From Acinetobacter genomosp. 15BJ (GTDB lineage: Bacteria > Pseudomonadota > Gammaproteobacteria > Pseudomonadales > Moraxellaceae), in assembly GCF_000400715.1 (NCBI RefSeq), contig NZ_KE007345.1:444351-508350 (forward strand): a DNA stretch of 64,000 bases, written 5' to 3'. A program made the position numbers and the translations under genes. The notes below the pieces were generated by a model. That model saw only the letters and a program-made list of their open reading frames with translations. It did not search any database and had not been told where the DNA came from. Shown one piece after another: positions 53,752 to 63,272 of the stretch (its first letter is position 1; each line of letters starts with the position of its first letter).

Positions 53752-54357
53752 ATGATGCAATTACGTCTTGGTGTTGTCCTAGTCATTTCAGCTTTAAGTT
53801 TGGCTGGTTGTGGTCGTTTTGCCCTCAATAATCATTCTTTAGATTATAAAAAAGCGCAAGCGCTTGAACCACTCAAGTTCCCTGAGAATGCAACGGTAAG
53901 ACCATTCACGCCATTGTATCCAGCACCGACGGTTGATCCACTTGCGATTCAACATGCGCCAACATTTGAGAGCAAGACTGGCAACCGTTATGCATTGCCT
54001 CGTCCAGAGTCAATGAAAACTGCAAGCAATAGCACTGAAGCGGCTGCAACGACATTAGGCCGTCCACAATTGGTGATGGATGGGAATAAAAACCCATTAC
54101 TGAAAGTGGAAGGTCCAACAGCAACTGCTTGGCAATATGCCTTTGCAACCGTGAGCAGCCTCAACTACAAAGTCATCTCTCAAGCAGATCATGGCTACGA
54201 AGCAACGATTAGGGTCGGTGAACAAAACTACCTGTTAAAGCTTTCTGCGGTTGGCTCAAGCAATACCATTGCCCTCTTCAAACTCGACACGACTTTTGCA
54301 GAACCAGCAGTTGCAACTGAAGTGTTAGCCCAGATTTACCAAAATTGGCCAGCCTAG
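53752..54357 (+). CDS. bamC: BamC-like lipoprotein
   Basis: A 201-residue lipoprotein with lipobox SLAGC (Cys near 20) and a conserved tail-like domain (ATAWQYAFATVSSLNYKVISQADHGYEATIRVGEQNYLLKL). Its place between dapA and purC is that of nlpB/bamC, a lipoprotein of the outer-membrane barrel assembly complex. It is shorter than E. coli BamC (about 340 residues) and seems to keep only one of its two helix-grip domains. The identification rests on synteny and general form. Confidence 0.7.
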   Translation: MMQLRLGVVLVISALSLAGCGRFALNNHSLDYKKAQALEPLKFPENATVRPFTPLYPAPTVDPLAIQHAPTFESKTGNRYALPRPESMKTASNSTEAAATTLGRPQLVMDGNKNPLLKVEGPTATAWQYAFATVSSLNYKVISQADHGYEATIRVGEQNYLLKLSAVGSSNTIALFKLDTTFAEPAVATEVLAQIYQNWPA

Positions 54358-54392
54358 TCGTTTACTAGGCATTTTTTTCAAAAGGTTCCTCC

Positions 54393-55112
54393 ATGTTAAA
54401 ACAAACCTTGCTCTATACTGGTAAAGCTAAATCTGTATACGAGACAGATAACGCTGATCACCTGATTTTGGTCTTTCGTGATGATGCTTCGGCATTCAAT
54501 GGCGAAAAAATCGAGCAACTCGATCGTAAGGGCAAGGTCAACAACCGTTTTAACGCCTTTATCATGGACAAATTAGCTGCTGCGGGTATCGAAACGCATT
54601 TTGAAAAATTGCTTTCTCCAACTGAAGTATTGGTTAAAAAACTTCAGATGATCCCAGTTGAATGTGTGATTCGTAACTATGCGGCTGGTTCTCTTTGCCG
54701 TCGTTTAGGCGTTGAAGAAGGCAAAGAATTGACGCCTCCAACATTTGAATTATTCTTCAAAGATGATGCGCTTGGCGATCCTATGGTGAATGAATCTCAA
54801 GCAATTGCTTTAGGTTGGGCGACTGCAGAACAGCTTGAAAAAATGAAAGAATTGACTTACCAAGTGAATGATGTGCTTAAAGCATTATTTGACGCAGGTA
54901 ATATGATTCTGGTTGATTTCAAACTTGAATTCGGCGTATTCCACGACCGCATCGTATTGGGTGATGAATTCTCTCCGGACGGTTGCCGTTTATGGGACAA
55001 AGATACCAAGAAAAAACTGGATAAAGACCGTTTCCGCCAAGGTTTAGGTGGTGTGGTTGAAGCTTATGAAGAAGTTGCTTCTCGTTTAGGTATTAACTTA
55101 GATGACATCTAA
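54393..55112 (+). CDS. purC: SAICAR synthetase
   Basis: A 239-residue purine enzyme that adds Asp to CAIR. It shows the typical start [52 protein letters not shown], and [10 protein letters not shown] followed by [12 protein letters not shown]. It is the third gene of dapA-bamC-purC, with its own ribosome site 36 bp after bamC. Confidence 0.97.
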   Translation: MLKQTLLYTGKAKSVYETDNADHLILVFRDDASAFNGEKIEQLDRKGKVNNRFNAFIMDKLAAAGIETHFEKLLSPTEVLVKKLQMIPVECVIRNYAAGSLCRRLGVEEGKELTPPTFELFFKDDALGDPMVNESQAIALGWATAEQLEKMKELTYQVNDVLKALFDAGNMILVDFKLEFGVFHDRIVLGDEFSPDGCRLWDKDTKKKLDKDRFRQGLGGVVEAYEEVASRLGINLDDI

Positions 55113-55135
55113 GTCTGACTAAACTTTTGTTTCTA

Positions 55136-55166
55136 AAAAACCAGCTCAATCGGGCTGGTTTTTTAT
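55136..55166 (+). terminator. purC terminator
   Basis: AACCAGC (55140-55146) pairs with GCTGGTT (55155-55161) around TCAATCGG, followed by TTTTT. Confidence 0.85.
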
Positions 55167-55350
55167 TGCCAACCCAAAAATGAGTAACTTCATTTTAAAT
55201 ATCAATACCATATAAATCATCAACTTAAAATCTATAGATATAGCTTTGCGAGTTTTGTTCTAACCTTATGTTTTTATATTGTTTTTGAATTTTTTTTGAT
55301 GCTCCTACCATGTTCACAAATGTTTACAGAACTTGAGTTAGAAGATCAAA

Positions 55351-57759
55351 ATGAATGCTCCCCTTGTAAAAACTTTTCCTTTAAGTCTAAGTAGTAGCCT
55401 GATTCTGCTTGCCCTGTATAGCAATGTTCATGCAGCTGAAAACAATCCCATAGAGCCCGAACAAGTCAAAACACTCGCAACCATTGTGGTCACTGGAACC
55501 CGTACCAACAATCGCTCACAAACGGAATCCTTACAGCCGATTGATGTGATTAGTGCCAAAGAGCTGACCGAACGCACGGGCTCCAATGAACTCGGCACAG
55601 CGCTATCTCGAATTATTCCTTCAATTAATTTTCCACGTCCAACCGTGGTGGATGGAACTGAACTGGTTCGTCCTGCTCAACTGAAAGGACTAGCACCTGA
55701 TCAGGTACTGGTTTTGGTCAATGGCAAACGTCGCCACACCGGTGCCTTTATTAACCTTGGCGGAACCATTGGTCGTGGTTCTGCCCCAACCGATTTAAAT
55801 GCGATTCCAATCTCAGCGATTAGCCGTATCGAAGTACTCCGTGAAGGCGCATCGGCTCGCTATGGCTCCGATGCGATTGCTGGGGTGATTAATATTATTT
55901 TGAAATCCAACCCTACACATGGCGAAGCAGGGATTAAATACGGGATTTATAACAAAGGAGATGGTGAGCAAAAACAATCGTTTGTTTCAGGTGGCACCAA
56001 ACTGAATAATTATGGTTATGCGATCTTTTCAGGGGAATGGCAGGATAGCCAAGCCACCAATCGTGCTGGCCCTGACCTGCGTGATCCCAAATCCAATACC
56101 TATGGACAGCGTACTTTCCGTTTTGGGGATCCAGATTCCGATGAGGTAAAAGCAGCCTTGAATTTAGGTTATGACCTCAGTGATCAAGCTGAGCTGTATT
56201 CTTTTGCGACCTATAGCCACCGTAATGCAGAAACTGCTGGATTCTATCGTTTAAGTAATGCCTCCAATAATATTCCTGCCCTGTTTCCCAATGGCTATCT
56301 ACCGATCATTCAGGGCCAACTCGATGATTTTGCTGCGGTTGCAGGCATCAAAGGTGATTGGTCTGCATGGCATTATGATGCTTCGGTGAATTATGGTTTA
56401 AATCGCTATGATGTTGATACCAAAACAATTAATGTCGATCTCTATAAAGACACCACCGTCACGCCTTTCGGATTCCAAAATGGCACACTGAAAAATGCAC
56501 AAACGGTGGTGAATTTTGATCTTTCTCGAGAGGTTAATCTTGCAGCACTCGCCAGCCCACTGAATATTGCTTTTGGTACGCAATATTTGAATCAGAAGTA
56601 TCAAATCCAAGCAGGAGATCCCGCTTCCTATTATAAAAGTGGCTCTTCTGGATTAGCAGGCTTTCGCTCTGCCGATGCTGGTGAATGGTCACGCGATAGT
56701 TATGCAGCTTATCTGGACTTAGAGGCCAATTTAACTGACAAACTGTCTGCATCTACGGCCTATCGCCATGAATATTACAATGATTTTGGTCACACCGATA
56801 ATGCGTCATTGTCTTTGCGTTATGCGATTCACCCAGCGATTGCCGTACGTGGTAGCGCCTCTACGGGTTTCCGTGCCCCAAGTCTTGCTCAACAATATTT
56901 TACCCAAACCTCTTCACAGCTGATCAATGGTCAATTTGCTGAAGCAGGAACCTTCCCAACCACGTCATACGTTGCTCAACTGCTTGGTGCGGAACAACTC
57001 AGACCAGAGAAATCAAAAAACTATAGCGTGGGTTTGGTCTTGACGCCTACAGATCAGTTATATGTGACTTTGGATGCTTATCAAGTCGACATTGATAATC
57101 GGATTAGTCTGTCGTCCAATATCAATGCCAGCAGTGCGACCGTTCGCCAATACCTGAATTCAAAAGGGATCACCGACACCAACTTCAACACGATTCGGTA
57201 TTTCAACAATGCCAGCGATACCCGCACGCGCGGTGTTGACTTAGTTGCGACCTATAAATGGACTGCATTGCCTTATGGCGAACTAAATACCTCACTGGCC
57301 TACAACTACAATAAAAATAAAGTGACCCACGTGGATGGAAATCCAGCCATCTTAGATGCGCTGGGCATTAACCTCATGCGTTTGGATCGTCGAGAGCAAT
57401 ACGGTTTATTGGCTGGCAGTACCCCTGAACATAAATTCAGTTTAGCGAATGACTATAAGCTTGGAAACTTCACTGTGAATACCAACGTCACACGTTATGG
57501 CAGTTTTAAAACCTTTAGTAATTCTGGCGAAGCCAAAGACCAAAAATTCTCAGCCAAATGGTTACTCGATTTAGCGTTGTCTTACCAATATCAAAACTGG
57601 AACTTCACTGTCGGTGGCGACAATATTACCGATGTATATCCTGATAAAGATGTCTACGATATCAACCAACCCACAGGTGGCAGCTTGCCTTATAGTCAGT
57701 TCTCGCCTTTTGGCTTTAATGGTGCGTTCTATTACGGCAAGATCAATTATCGTTGGTAG
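55351..57759 (+). CDS. TonB-dependent outer-membrane receptor
   Basis: An 802-residue receptor: signal peptide (SLSSSLILLALYSNVHA), a plug (about 30-190) with TIVVTGTRTNN, RPAQLKGLAPDQVLVLVNGKRRH and RIEVLREGASARYGSDAIAGVINI, then a 22-strand barrel ending in the Trp (INYRW) expected for the last strand. The RHTGAFINLGGTIGRGSAP plug loop belongs to a subgroup common in Acinetobacter and Pseudomonas whose ligand is not defined. No Fur box is visible upstream, so the ligand need not be a siderophore. Confidence 0.92.
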   Translation: MNAPLVKTFPLSLSSSLILLALYSNVHAAENNPIEPEQVKTLATIVVTGTRTNNRSQTESLQPIDVISAKELTERTGSNELGTALSRIIPSINFPRPTVVDGTELVRPAQLKGLAPDQVLVLVNGKRRHTGAFINLGGTIGRGSAPTDLNAIPISAISRIEVLREGASARYGSDAIAGVINIILKSNPTHGEAGIKYGIYNKGDGEQKQSFVSGGTKLNNYGYAIFSGEWQDSQATNRAGPDLRDPKSNTYGQRTFRFGDPDSDEVKAALNLGYDLSDQAELYSFATYSHRNAETAGFYRLSNASNNIPALFPNGYLPIIQGQLDDFAAVAGIKGDWSAWHYDASVNYGLNRYDVDTKTINVDLYKDTTVTPFGFQNGTLKNAQTVVNFDLSREVNLAALASPLNIAFGTQYLNQKYQIQAGDPASYYKSGSSGLAGFRSADAGEWSRDSYAAYLDLEANLTDKLSASTAYRHEYYNDFGHTDNASLSLRYAIHPAIAVRGSASTGFRAPSLAQQYFTQTSSQLINGQFAEAGTFPTTSYVAQLLGAEQLRPEKSKNYSVGLVLTPTDQLYVTLDAYQVDIDNRISLSSNINASSATVRQYLNSKGITDTNFNTIRYFNNASDTRTRGVDLVATYKWTALPYGELNTSLAYNYNKNKVTHVDGNPAILDALGINLMRLDRREQYGLLAGSTPEHKFSLANDYKLGNFTVNTNVTRYGSFKTFSNSGEAKDQKFSAKWLLDLALSYQYQNWNFTVGGDNITDVYPDKDVYDINQPTGGSLPYSQFSPFGFNGAFYYGKINYRW

Positions 57760-57764
57760 TAATC

Positions 57765-57792
57765 AAAAACCGAGCCTTCTGGCTCGGTTTTC
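57765..57792. terminator. Bidirectional terminator
   Basis: AAAACCGAGCC pairs with GGCTCGGTTTT around TTCT, between the convergent receptor and amidohydrolase genes. Confidence 0.9.
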
Positions 57793-57795
57793 ACT

Positions 57796-59535
57796 TTAAT
57801 TCTGCGTGTTCTGATAAATCAGTTTGCCTTCTTTATAGGTTGCCAGCACTTTAATGTTTTTTATCTCACGACTGGGTACCGTCAGCGGGTTCTGATTCAA
57901 AATGACCAAATCAGCCAATTTACCTTGGCTTAAAGTACCCTTGGTCTGGTCCTCAAAGTACTGATAAGCAGCCCAGTCTGTCATCGACTTTAATGCCAGA
58001 TAAGGGCTAACTCTTTCATCAGGGCCCAAAATATAATCCGTACGTGTCACTCGATTTACGGTCGCATCGAGCATCATCATACTGCTCGGTGGTACTACAG
58101 GTGCATCATGATGTTCGGTAAAGATCAGATGCTTTTTTAAAGCGGTTGCAGTTGGCGAAATATGGGCAGCTCGGGTTTCGCCTAGTGTTTGCTGACGATG
58201 CCAATCGCCCCAATAAAAGGTATGTAGCGAGAAGAACGATGGAATAATATCTAAGGCCTTAAGCTGATCCAGTTGATCATCACGGATGGTTTGCGAATGA
58301 ATCAATACACTACGACGATCTGCCAGCCCTTGTTTTGCTGTGGCATCTTTCACTGCCCCAATAAATTGATCAATGGCTGCGTCACCATTGGCATGCGCCA
58401 ATACTTGCCAGCCTTGTTTAAAGGCCAAATTGATATAGTCCTTGACCTGTTGATCATTACTGATCGCTGGATAGCCCTTGTAAGTCTTATCTTTGCCTTC
58501 CGGTGGTACCAAATATGGTTGTGTCAGCCAAGCAGTTTTCCCCTGAGGTGAGCCATCCAAGCTAATTTTGACCCCACCAATCCGAAAATGATGATCATAC
58601 TGATGGCTACTGCCTTGCTTGAGCATATAGTCTTGACTGGTGGTGATATCAGGATACGAAACAACATCGATCGGCAGTCGATTCTGCTTGGCTAAGGCAT
58701 GCCACATTTCAGTGGTCCCCTGATCGGCCCGCCCTTCTTGTACCGTGGTAAAACCATTTTTTACATAGGCATCAATGCCTTTTTCTGCAATTTGGAACAT
58801 CACCGCAGGGGGTACATCTTTAAAAATTGAGCCAATTGCAGTAAATAAAGCAGATTCTTCTAACACACCATTTGGGACATTTGAGTTGGCTTCACGGCGA
58901 ATCACGCCACCCGCTGGATTCGGGGTATTTTGATTGATCTTCAGTAATTCAAGTGCTTTATGATTAACCGATGCTAAATGCCCAGATTGATGTAAAATCA
59001 TCACGGGTTGGTCTAGAGACACCCGATCTAAATCTGTTGCCGTCGGATGACGCTGCTCATTCAGTTGTGCATCATCATAGCCATTACCCAAAATCCAACC
59101 TCCCATGGTTTTAATCACGGATGGATTTTGAACTTTCCAACTATTCAGCACATTCACCAAAGAATTGATATCTGAGACCTGACCATCAGGCATTGGGTAG
59201 AGATTGGCGACCATTTGATGGAAACCGACCATATTCACATGGCTATGCGCATCAATAAAACTGGGCAATAAGGTTTTATTTTTTAGATCAATAGCTTGAA
59301 CTCTTTTATCCGCTAAGCGTTCAGCCTGCTGCTTTGAGCCCACAAAACGAATTTTTCCATCCTTGACCAACAGGGCTTCTGCATATTCAGGGGTATTGCC
59401 CGACATGGTGAGAATCGAGCCGCCATAAAACAGCTGTTCTGTCGATGCTACAGGCATTGCTGTAGTTGCACAGCCCGCAACAGCCAGTGAAATAGAAGTG
59501 AATAAGATGCACTGTTTGAGATAAGTACGGTTCAT
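57796..59535 (-). CDS. Lipid-anchored amidohydrolase, YtcJ-like
   Basis: A 579-residue metal-dependent hydrolase of the amidohydrolase-3 (YtcJ) type with a lipoprotein signal ending in lipobox AVAGC (Cys 22). Metal motifs: FIDAHSHVNMVG (HxH), the carbamylated-Lys region around VKISLDGSPQG, HANGDAAIDQF and LIHSQTIRDDQLD; HTFYWGDWHR precedes the C-terminal SDHDAPV-type Asp segment. Location is periplasmic or outer membrane, unusual for this superfamily. Substrate unknown; the neighbouring TonB receptor could deliver it. Confidence 0.88.
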   Translation of the reverse strand: MNRTYLKQCILFTSISLAVAGCATTAMPVASTEQLFYGGSILTMSGNTPEYAEALLVKDGKIRFVGSKQQAERLADKRVQAIDLKNKTLLPSFIDAHSHVNMVGFHQMVANLYPMPDGQVSDINSLVNVLNSWKVQNPSVIKTMGGWILGNGYDDAQLNEQRHPTATDLDRVSLDQPVMILHQSGHLASVNHKALELLKINQNTPNPAGGVIRREANSNVPNGVLEESALFTAIGSIFKDVPPAVMFQIAEKGIDAYVKNGFTTVQEGRADQGTTEMWHALAKQNRLPIDVVSYPDITTSQDYMLKQGSSHQYDHHFRIGGVKISLDGSPQGKTAWLTQPYLVPPEGKDKTYKGYPAISNDQQVKDYINLAFKQGWQVLAHANGDAAIDQFIGAVKDATAKQGLADRRSVLIHSQTIRDDQLDQLKALDIIPSFFSLHTFYWGDWHRQQTLGETRAAHISPTATALKKHLIFTEHHDAPVVPPSSMMMLDATVNRVTRTDYILGPDERVSPYLALKSMTDWAAYQYFEDQTKGTLSQGKLADLVILNQNPLTVPSREIKNIKVLATYKEGKLIYQNTQN

Positions 59536-59680
59536 GAATTAAAATCCATATTTTTATTATGTCTTTTTTGATTAAAGCTGATTCCGCTTGTAATAGAAAG
59601 CATTCACTGATTATTTTTGTAATGTTTGGTCAATTTTTGACTGTGCAGCAGCGTTACCTAAGTGCCACACAGCTCAGTGG

Positions 59681-60799
59681 TTAAAACATTTTGGCCAGTT
59701 TATTGGAGACTTTAATCGCAAGATCATCGACATAACGGCTATAAGGTTGTGCCAAAATAATGCTCAGCAACACGATCAGTAAACTTGCGAGTAATCCCGC
59801 ATTGAGATAGGACAAGCTGCCTTGTACATATAAAAGATTAAACAATGGAATGCCCAAAGCATAAAGTACAGCAAGATGAATTAAATAAATTGAAAATGAG
59901 ATTTTGCCTAAAAATACCAAAACAGACCGATCAAAAAACTGTGCTAGCCATTTGCCTTTGAGTACTGCATAAACAATACAAAAGCCACCAATAAAATTGA
60001 GGTAGTCATATGTTTGTTCACCGAGGAACTGGCTAAAAAGCTGATAGCTTGAGCTACTGTTATGTGCACCACAAAAATACAATCCCAACAAAAATAGCAG
60101 TACTGAAACTGCTGTACTCAGTTCTGCGGCATAGAGAAACAGCCCCATCCCTAAAACAAAGCTGAGAAGACCCAACAACACGGTTTGCGAGATCATATAC
60201 GCTGTCACAATACTGATGATGAGAAATAGACCGCATAGAATCGGCAGCTTGCCATAGAAATAACAGGCCAGATAAATCACCAGTGACCCAAGCAACTCAA
60301 TTTGCATGGTCCACAGCACCCAGTTATAGCTGGAATCACCAAATAAGAATGCACCGATACTGCCTTCATATAAGGCGGTGCCCAGTTGCGGATGTGGGTT
60401 GGCAAGTGCTGCTCCCCACTCGGAAACATGCGACACATCCACAGGCACAAAACACACCAGATACGCGATGATACAAGAGACAAAGGCTGGAATCGCCAAG
60501 CGTGGGTAACGTTTGACCAAGGAATTTTTCAATTGCGTTGCGGTATTGTGCTTTTTAAAACTGGATAATGTCAGTACAAAGCCACTTAAAACAAAGAACA
60601 CAAAAACTGCACCTGTACCTGAATAAAAGAAGGCCAAGGGCGAGTGATGTAACTGCGCAAAAAAGTCATATCGTGGTACAGCACTGACATCAAAATTATG
60701 CAGTTGCGGAAAAAAGGTCAGTGATAAATGTGACAACACAACGGCGAGACATGCCAAGCCTCGGATACTTTCCGCAGCATTAATTTTGTTTGTGGTCAT
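59681..60799 (-). CDS. Acyltransferase 3 family protein
   Basis: A 372-residue inner-membrane protein with about ten helices and the family signature ESIRGLACLAVVLSHL near the start, plus FFVLSGFVLT and an SFSIYLIHLAVLY motif. OafA/YrhL-type enzymes O-acetylate surface sugars such as capsule, LOS or peptidoglycan. No sugar pathway gene is adjacent, so the acceptor is unknown. Confidence 0.9.
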   Translation of the reverse strand: MTTNKINAAESIRGLACLAVVLSHLSLTFFPQLHNFDVSAVPRYDFFAQLHHSPLAFFYSGTGAVFVFFVLSGFVLTLSSFKKHNTATQLKNSLVKRYPRLAIPAFVSCIIAYLVCFVPVDVSHVSEWGAALANPHPQLGTALYEGSIGAFLFGDSSYNWVLWTMQIELLGSLVIYLACYFYGKLPILCGLFLIISIVTAYMISQTVLLGLLSFVLGMGLFLYAAELSTAVSVLLFLLGLYFCGAHNSSSSYQLFSQFLGEQTYDYLNFIGGFCIVYAVLKGKWLAQFFDRSVLVFLGKISFSIYLIHLAVLYALGIPLFNLLYVQGSLSYLNAGLLASLLIVLLSIILAQPYSRYVDDLAIKVSNKLAKMF

Positions 60800-60926
60800 G
60801 GTGGAGCTTGATCATCCTTGATAAGCGGGATGATGCGACCTTTTATCTATAGTGTCTAGAGGTCACTTACAAAAATACAGTGACTGTTCAGCGCATCAGC
60901 AACAACAAGCTAAACCAGACAATGTT

Positions 60927-61811
60927 TTAGTGTTTTTTCTGCGTTGCTAGCCAGCATAGAATCGAGCCTAAACACACCATAAATGCGCCATACCAGAAAG
61001 AAAGGCCTAATGGCGTACTGAGTAGAATTGCCGAGAAAAAGGCAGATAAAACTGGAATAAAATAGGATGCCCCTGCCAATAACGTCACATTGCCATGCAA
61101 AATCCCAACATTCCAAGCGGCATAACCAAAGCCCATCGCTGCTGCCGCAAAAAACAATGAAATTGAAGAGGACCAATCAAAATCAAAGCGACCACCACCC
61201 ATCAATGCATATTTAATCCAAAGCACCACCGAGACGAGGATAAAAAATAAGGTGATGCCATTGGTTCCCTGCGCAATTCTTGCTGTGAGCGTGCAGTACG
61301 CTGCCCACAGCAATGTTCCGATAAAGGCAAGCCCATAACTGAATGGATTATTCTGGATGTTATGTAACATCCCTGACAAATCTAAGCCCTGCTCTCCACC
61401 GAGTACCCAACAGATCCCCAATATTGAAATGATAAAGCCAGGAATAATCAAAAAATTGGCTTTTTGCTGATTAAAAACAATGGCAGCGACCATGGTAAAG
61501 GTCGGCCATAAATAATTGACCATCCCCACCTCAATCGCCTGTCGATTATTACTGCTATAGCCAATCGAAAGCGATAAACAAATTTCATAGGCAACAAATA
61601 GAATACTGCCCCAGATTAAATAGGTTTTGGGAAAGCTTTTGAGGCTGGTCCAACCGACCGAGAAAAACAGAAAAATTGAGGCCAGTGTATAAATTAGTGC
61701 TGCACCACCCACTGCGCCAAAATGACTACTGACATCCTTAATCAAGGCAACAATCAAACTCCAGAGCAAGATCGCGACCAATCCAATTAGTGTTGCTTTT
61801 TTTGCGTTCAT
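60927..61811 (-). CDS. yddG: DMT transporter, YddG-like aromatic amino acid exporter
   Basis: A 294-residue, ten-helix EamA/DMT protein. The start LIGLVAILLWSLIVALIKDVSSHFGAVGGAALIYT, the QAIEVGMVNYLWPTFT loop and the end AGASYFIPVLSAFFSAILL match YddG, an exporter of aromatic amino acids. The tryptophan/phenylalanine/paraquat substrates are known for the enterobacterial protein; the same role here is inferred. Confidence 0.85.
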   Translation of the reverse strand: MNAKKATLIGLVAILLWSLIVALIKDVSSHFGAVGGAALIYTLASIFLFFSVGWTSLKSFPKTYLIWGSILFVAYEICLSLSIGYSSNNRQAIEVGMVNYLWPTFTMVAAIVFNQQKANFLIIPGFIISILGICWVLGGEQGLDLSGMLHNIQNNPFSYGLAFIGTLLWAAYCTLTARIAQGTNGITLFFILVSVVLWIKYALMGGGRFDFDWSSSISLFFAAAAMGFGYAAWNVGILHGNVTLLAGASYFIPVLSAFFSAILLSTPLGLSFWYGAFMVCLGSILCWLATQKKH

Positions 61812-61915
61812 TTTTATACAAATAGAATATTGAGGCCAAAGCAGAATCTATCGATGCGATTCAGAATCTTGCTTTGGACAATTTTAAAATGATCGGTGAA
61901 TTCACCGAGTTTTGA

Positions 61916-63196
61916 TTACTGCTGCTGTTGTTCCTGTTGCCAACGACGCTGCTGCAAACGTTCGCCTTCGACTTCACGTTTATTTAAGGCTCGCTCATAC
62001 AGTTTGGTACCGCGTAATTCTGGAGGCAAATAGTCTTGTAACACGAAGTGTTCAGGATAGTTGTGCGGATACAGATAATCCACGCCATAACCTTGCTGCT
62101 TCATCAACTTGGTTGGCGCATTGCGTAAGTGCAAAGGCACAGGCAGGTTTGCGGTTTTTTCTGCCAGCTCCAAGGCTTTGTTAATCGCGAGATAGGTACT
62201 ATTACTTTTCGGGCTGGTAGCCAGATACACAGCACATTGCCCTAGAATAATACGCGCTTCAGGCATTCCTACCGCTTGGACTGAACGGAAACACTCTCCC
62301 GCCAGCAACAAGGCATTTGGATTGGAATTGCCTATATCTTCCGATGCGGCAATCAGCATACGACGTGCAATAAAAACTGGATCTTCACCACCTTTCAGCA
62401 TGCGTGCCATCCAGTACAGGGTCGCATCTGGATCACTGCCGCGAATCGATTTGATAAATGCCGAAACCAGATCGTAATGCTGCTCACCCGATTTGTCGTA
62501 ACGCGCAATATTTTGCTGCGCGACTTTAACGACGATGGCATTGGTTACGATATTCTCAATGTCAGGCTCAAAGGTACTGGCAATCAAATCAATCAGATTG
62601 AGTGCCTTACGTGCATCACCTGCCGCAAACTGAATCAGCGCATCATATTCTTCAATCTGGATAAAACGTTCTTTTAAAAACTTATCCGTTTGAATGGCTT
62701 TATTCAGTAGAGTTTGAATCGCCTCAGCACTCAGATTATTCAGGGTATACACCTGACAGCGAGACAGCAAGGCACTATTCACTTCAAAGGAAGGATTCTC
62801 TGTAGTCGCCCCGATCAAGGTGATTTTGCCTTTCTCAACTGCATTGAGTAAGGCGTCTTGCTGCGATTTATTGAAGCGATGAATCTCGTCAATAAACACC
62901 ACAGGGGTCAACAAGTCCCCACTTTCCGCAATCACCTCACGGAGTTCTTTCACGCCTGTATTGAGTGCAGAAAGGCTGATAAAAGGACGATCCACAGCCT
63001 GCGCCAATAACAATGCAATCGTGGTTTTCCCTACCCCTGGAGGCCCCCAGAAGATGATCGAAGGCAAATGCCCTTGATCAATCATCTGACGTAAAGGGGC
63101 ATTTTCACCCAGCAAATGATCTTGTCCAATAATTTCGGACAAGTCACGAGGGCGTAAACGTTCAGGTAAAGGAATATGCGTATCTGACATCATCAC
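61916..63196 (-). CDS. rarA: Replication-associated recombination protein A
   Basis: A 426-residue AAA+ ATPase (MgsA/RarA) acting at stalled replication forks. Seen: [18 protein letters not shown], Walker [10 protein letters not shown] (near 52), Walker [11 protein letters not shown] (near 98), [32 protein letters not shown]. The last 30 residues are Gln-rich ([12 protein letters not shown]). The start may be any of three consecutive Met codons. Confidence 0.95.
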   Translation of the reverse strand: MMMSDTHIPLPERLRPRDLSEIIGQDHLLGENAPLRQMIDQGHLPSIIFWGPPGVGKTTIALLLAQAVDRPFISLSALNTGVKELREVIAESGDLLTPVVFIDEIHRFNKSQQDALLNAVEKGKITLIGATTENPSFEVNSALLSRCQVYTLNNLSAEAIQTLLNKAIQTDKFLKERFIQIEEYDALIQFAAGDARKALNLIDLIASTFEPDIENIVTNAIVVKVAQQNIARYDKSGEQHYDLVSAFIKSIRGSDPDATLYWMARMLKGGEDPVFIARRMLIAASEDIGNSNPNALLLAGECFRSVQAVGMPEARIILGQCAVYLATSPKSNSTYLAINKALELAEKTANLPVPLHLRNAPTKLMKQQGYGVDYLYPHNYPEHFVLQDYLPPELRGTKLYERALNKREVEGERLQQRRWQQEQQQQ

Positions 63197-63272
63197 TGGC
63201 TTTATGATCTTTTACCCTAGTCTATTGTGTCTGGCTCAAATCTACAATTTGAATCTGCACTCACGCGACATT

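Noticed and set aside
55190..55350. Fur box before the TonB receptor
   Set aside because: No 19-mer resembling the consensus is present; only A/T-rich stretches and an unrelated TGTTCACAAATGTTTACAGAAC segment.
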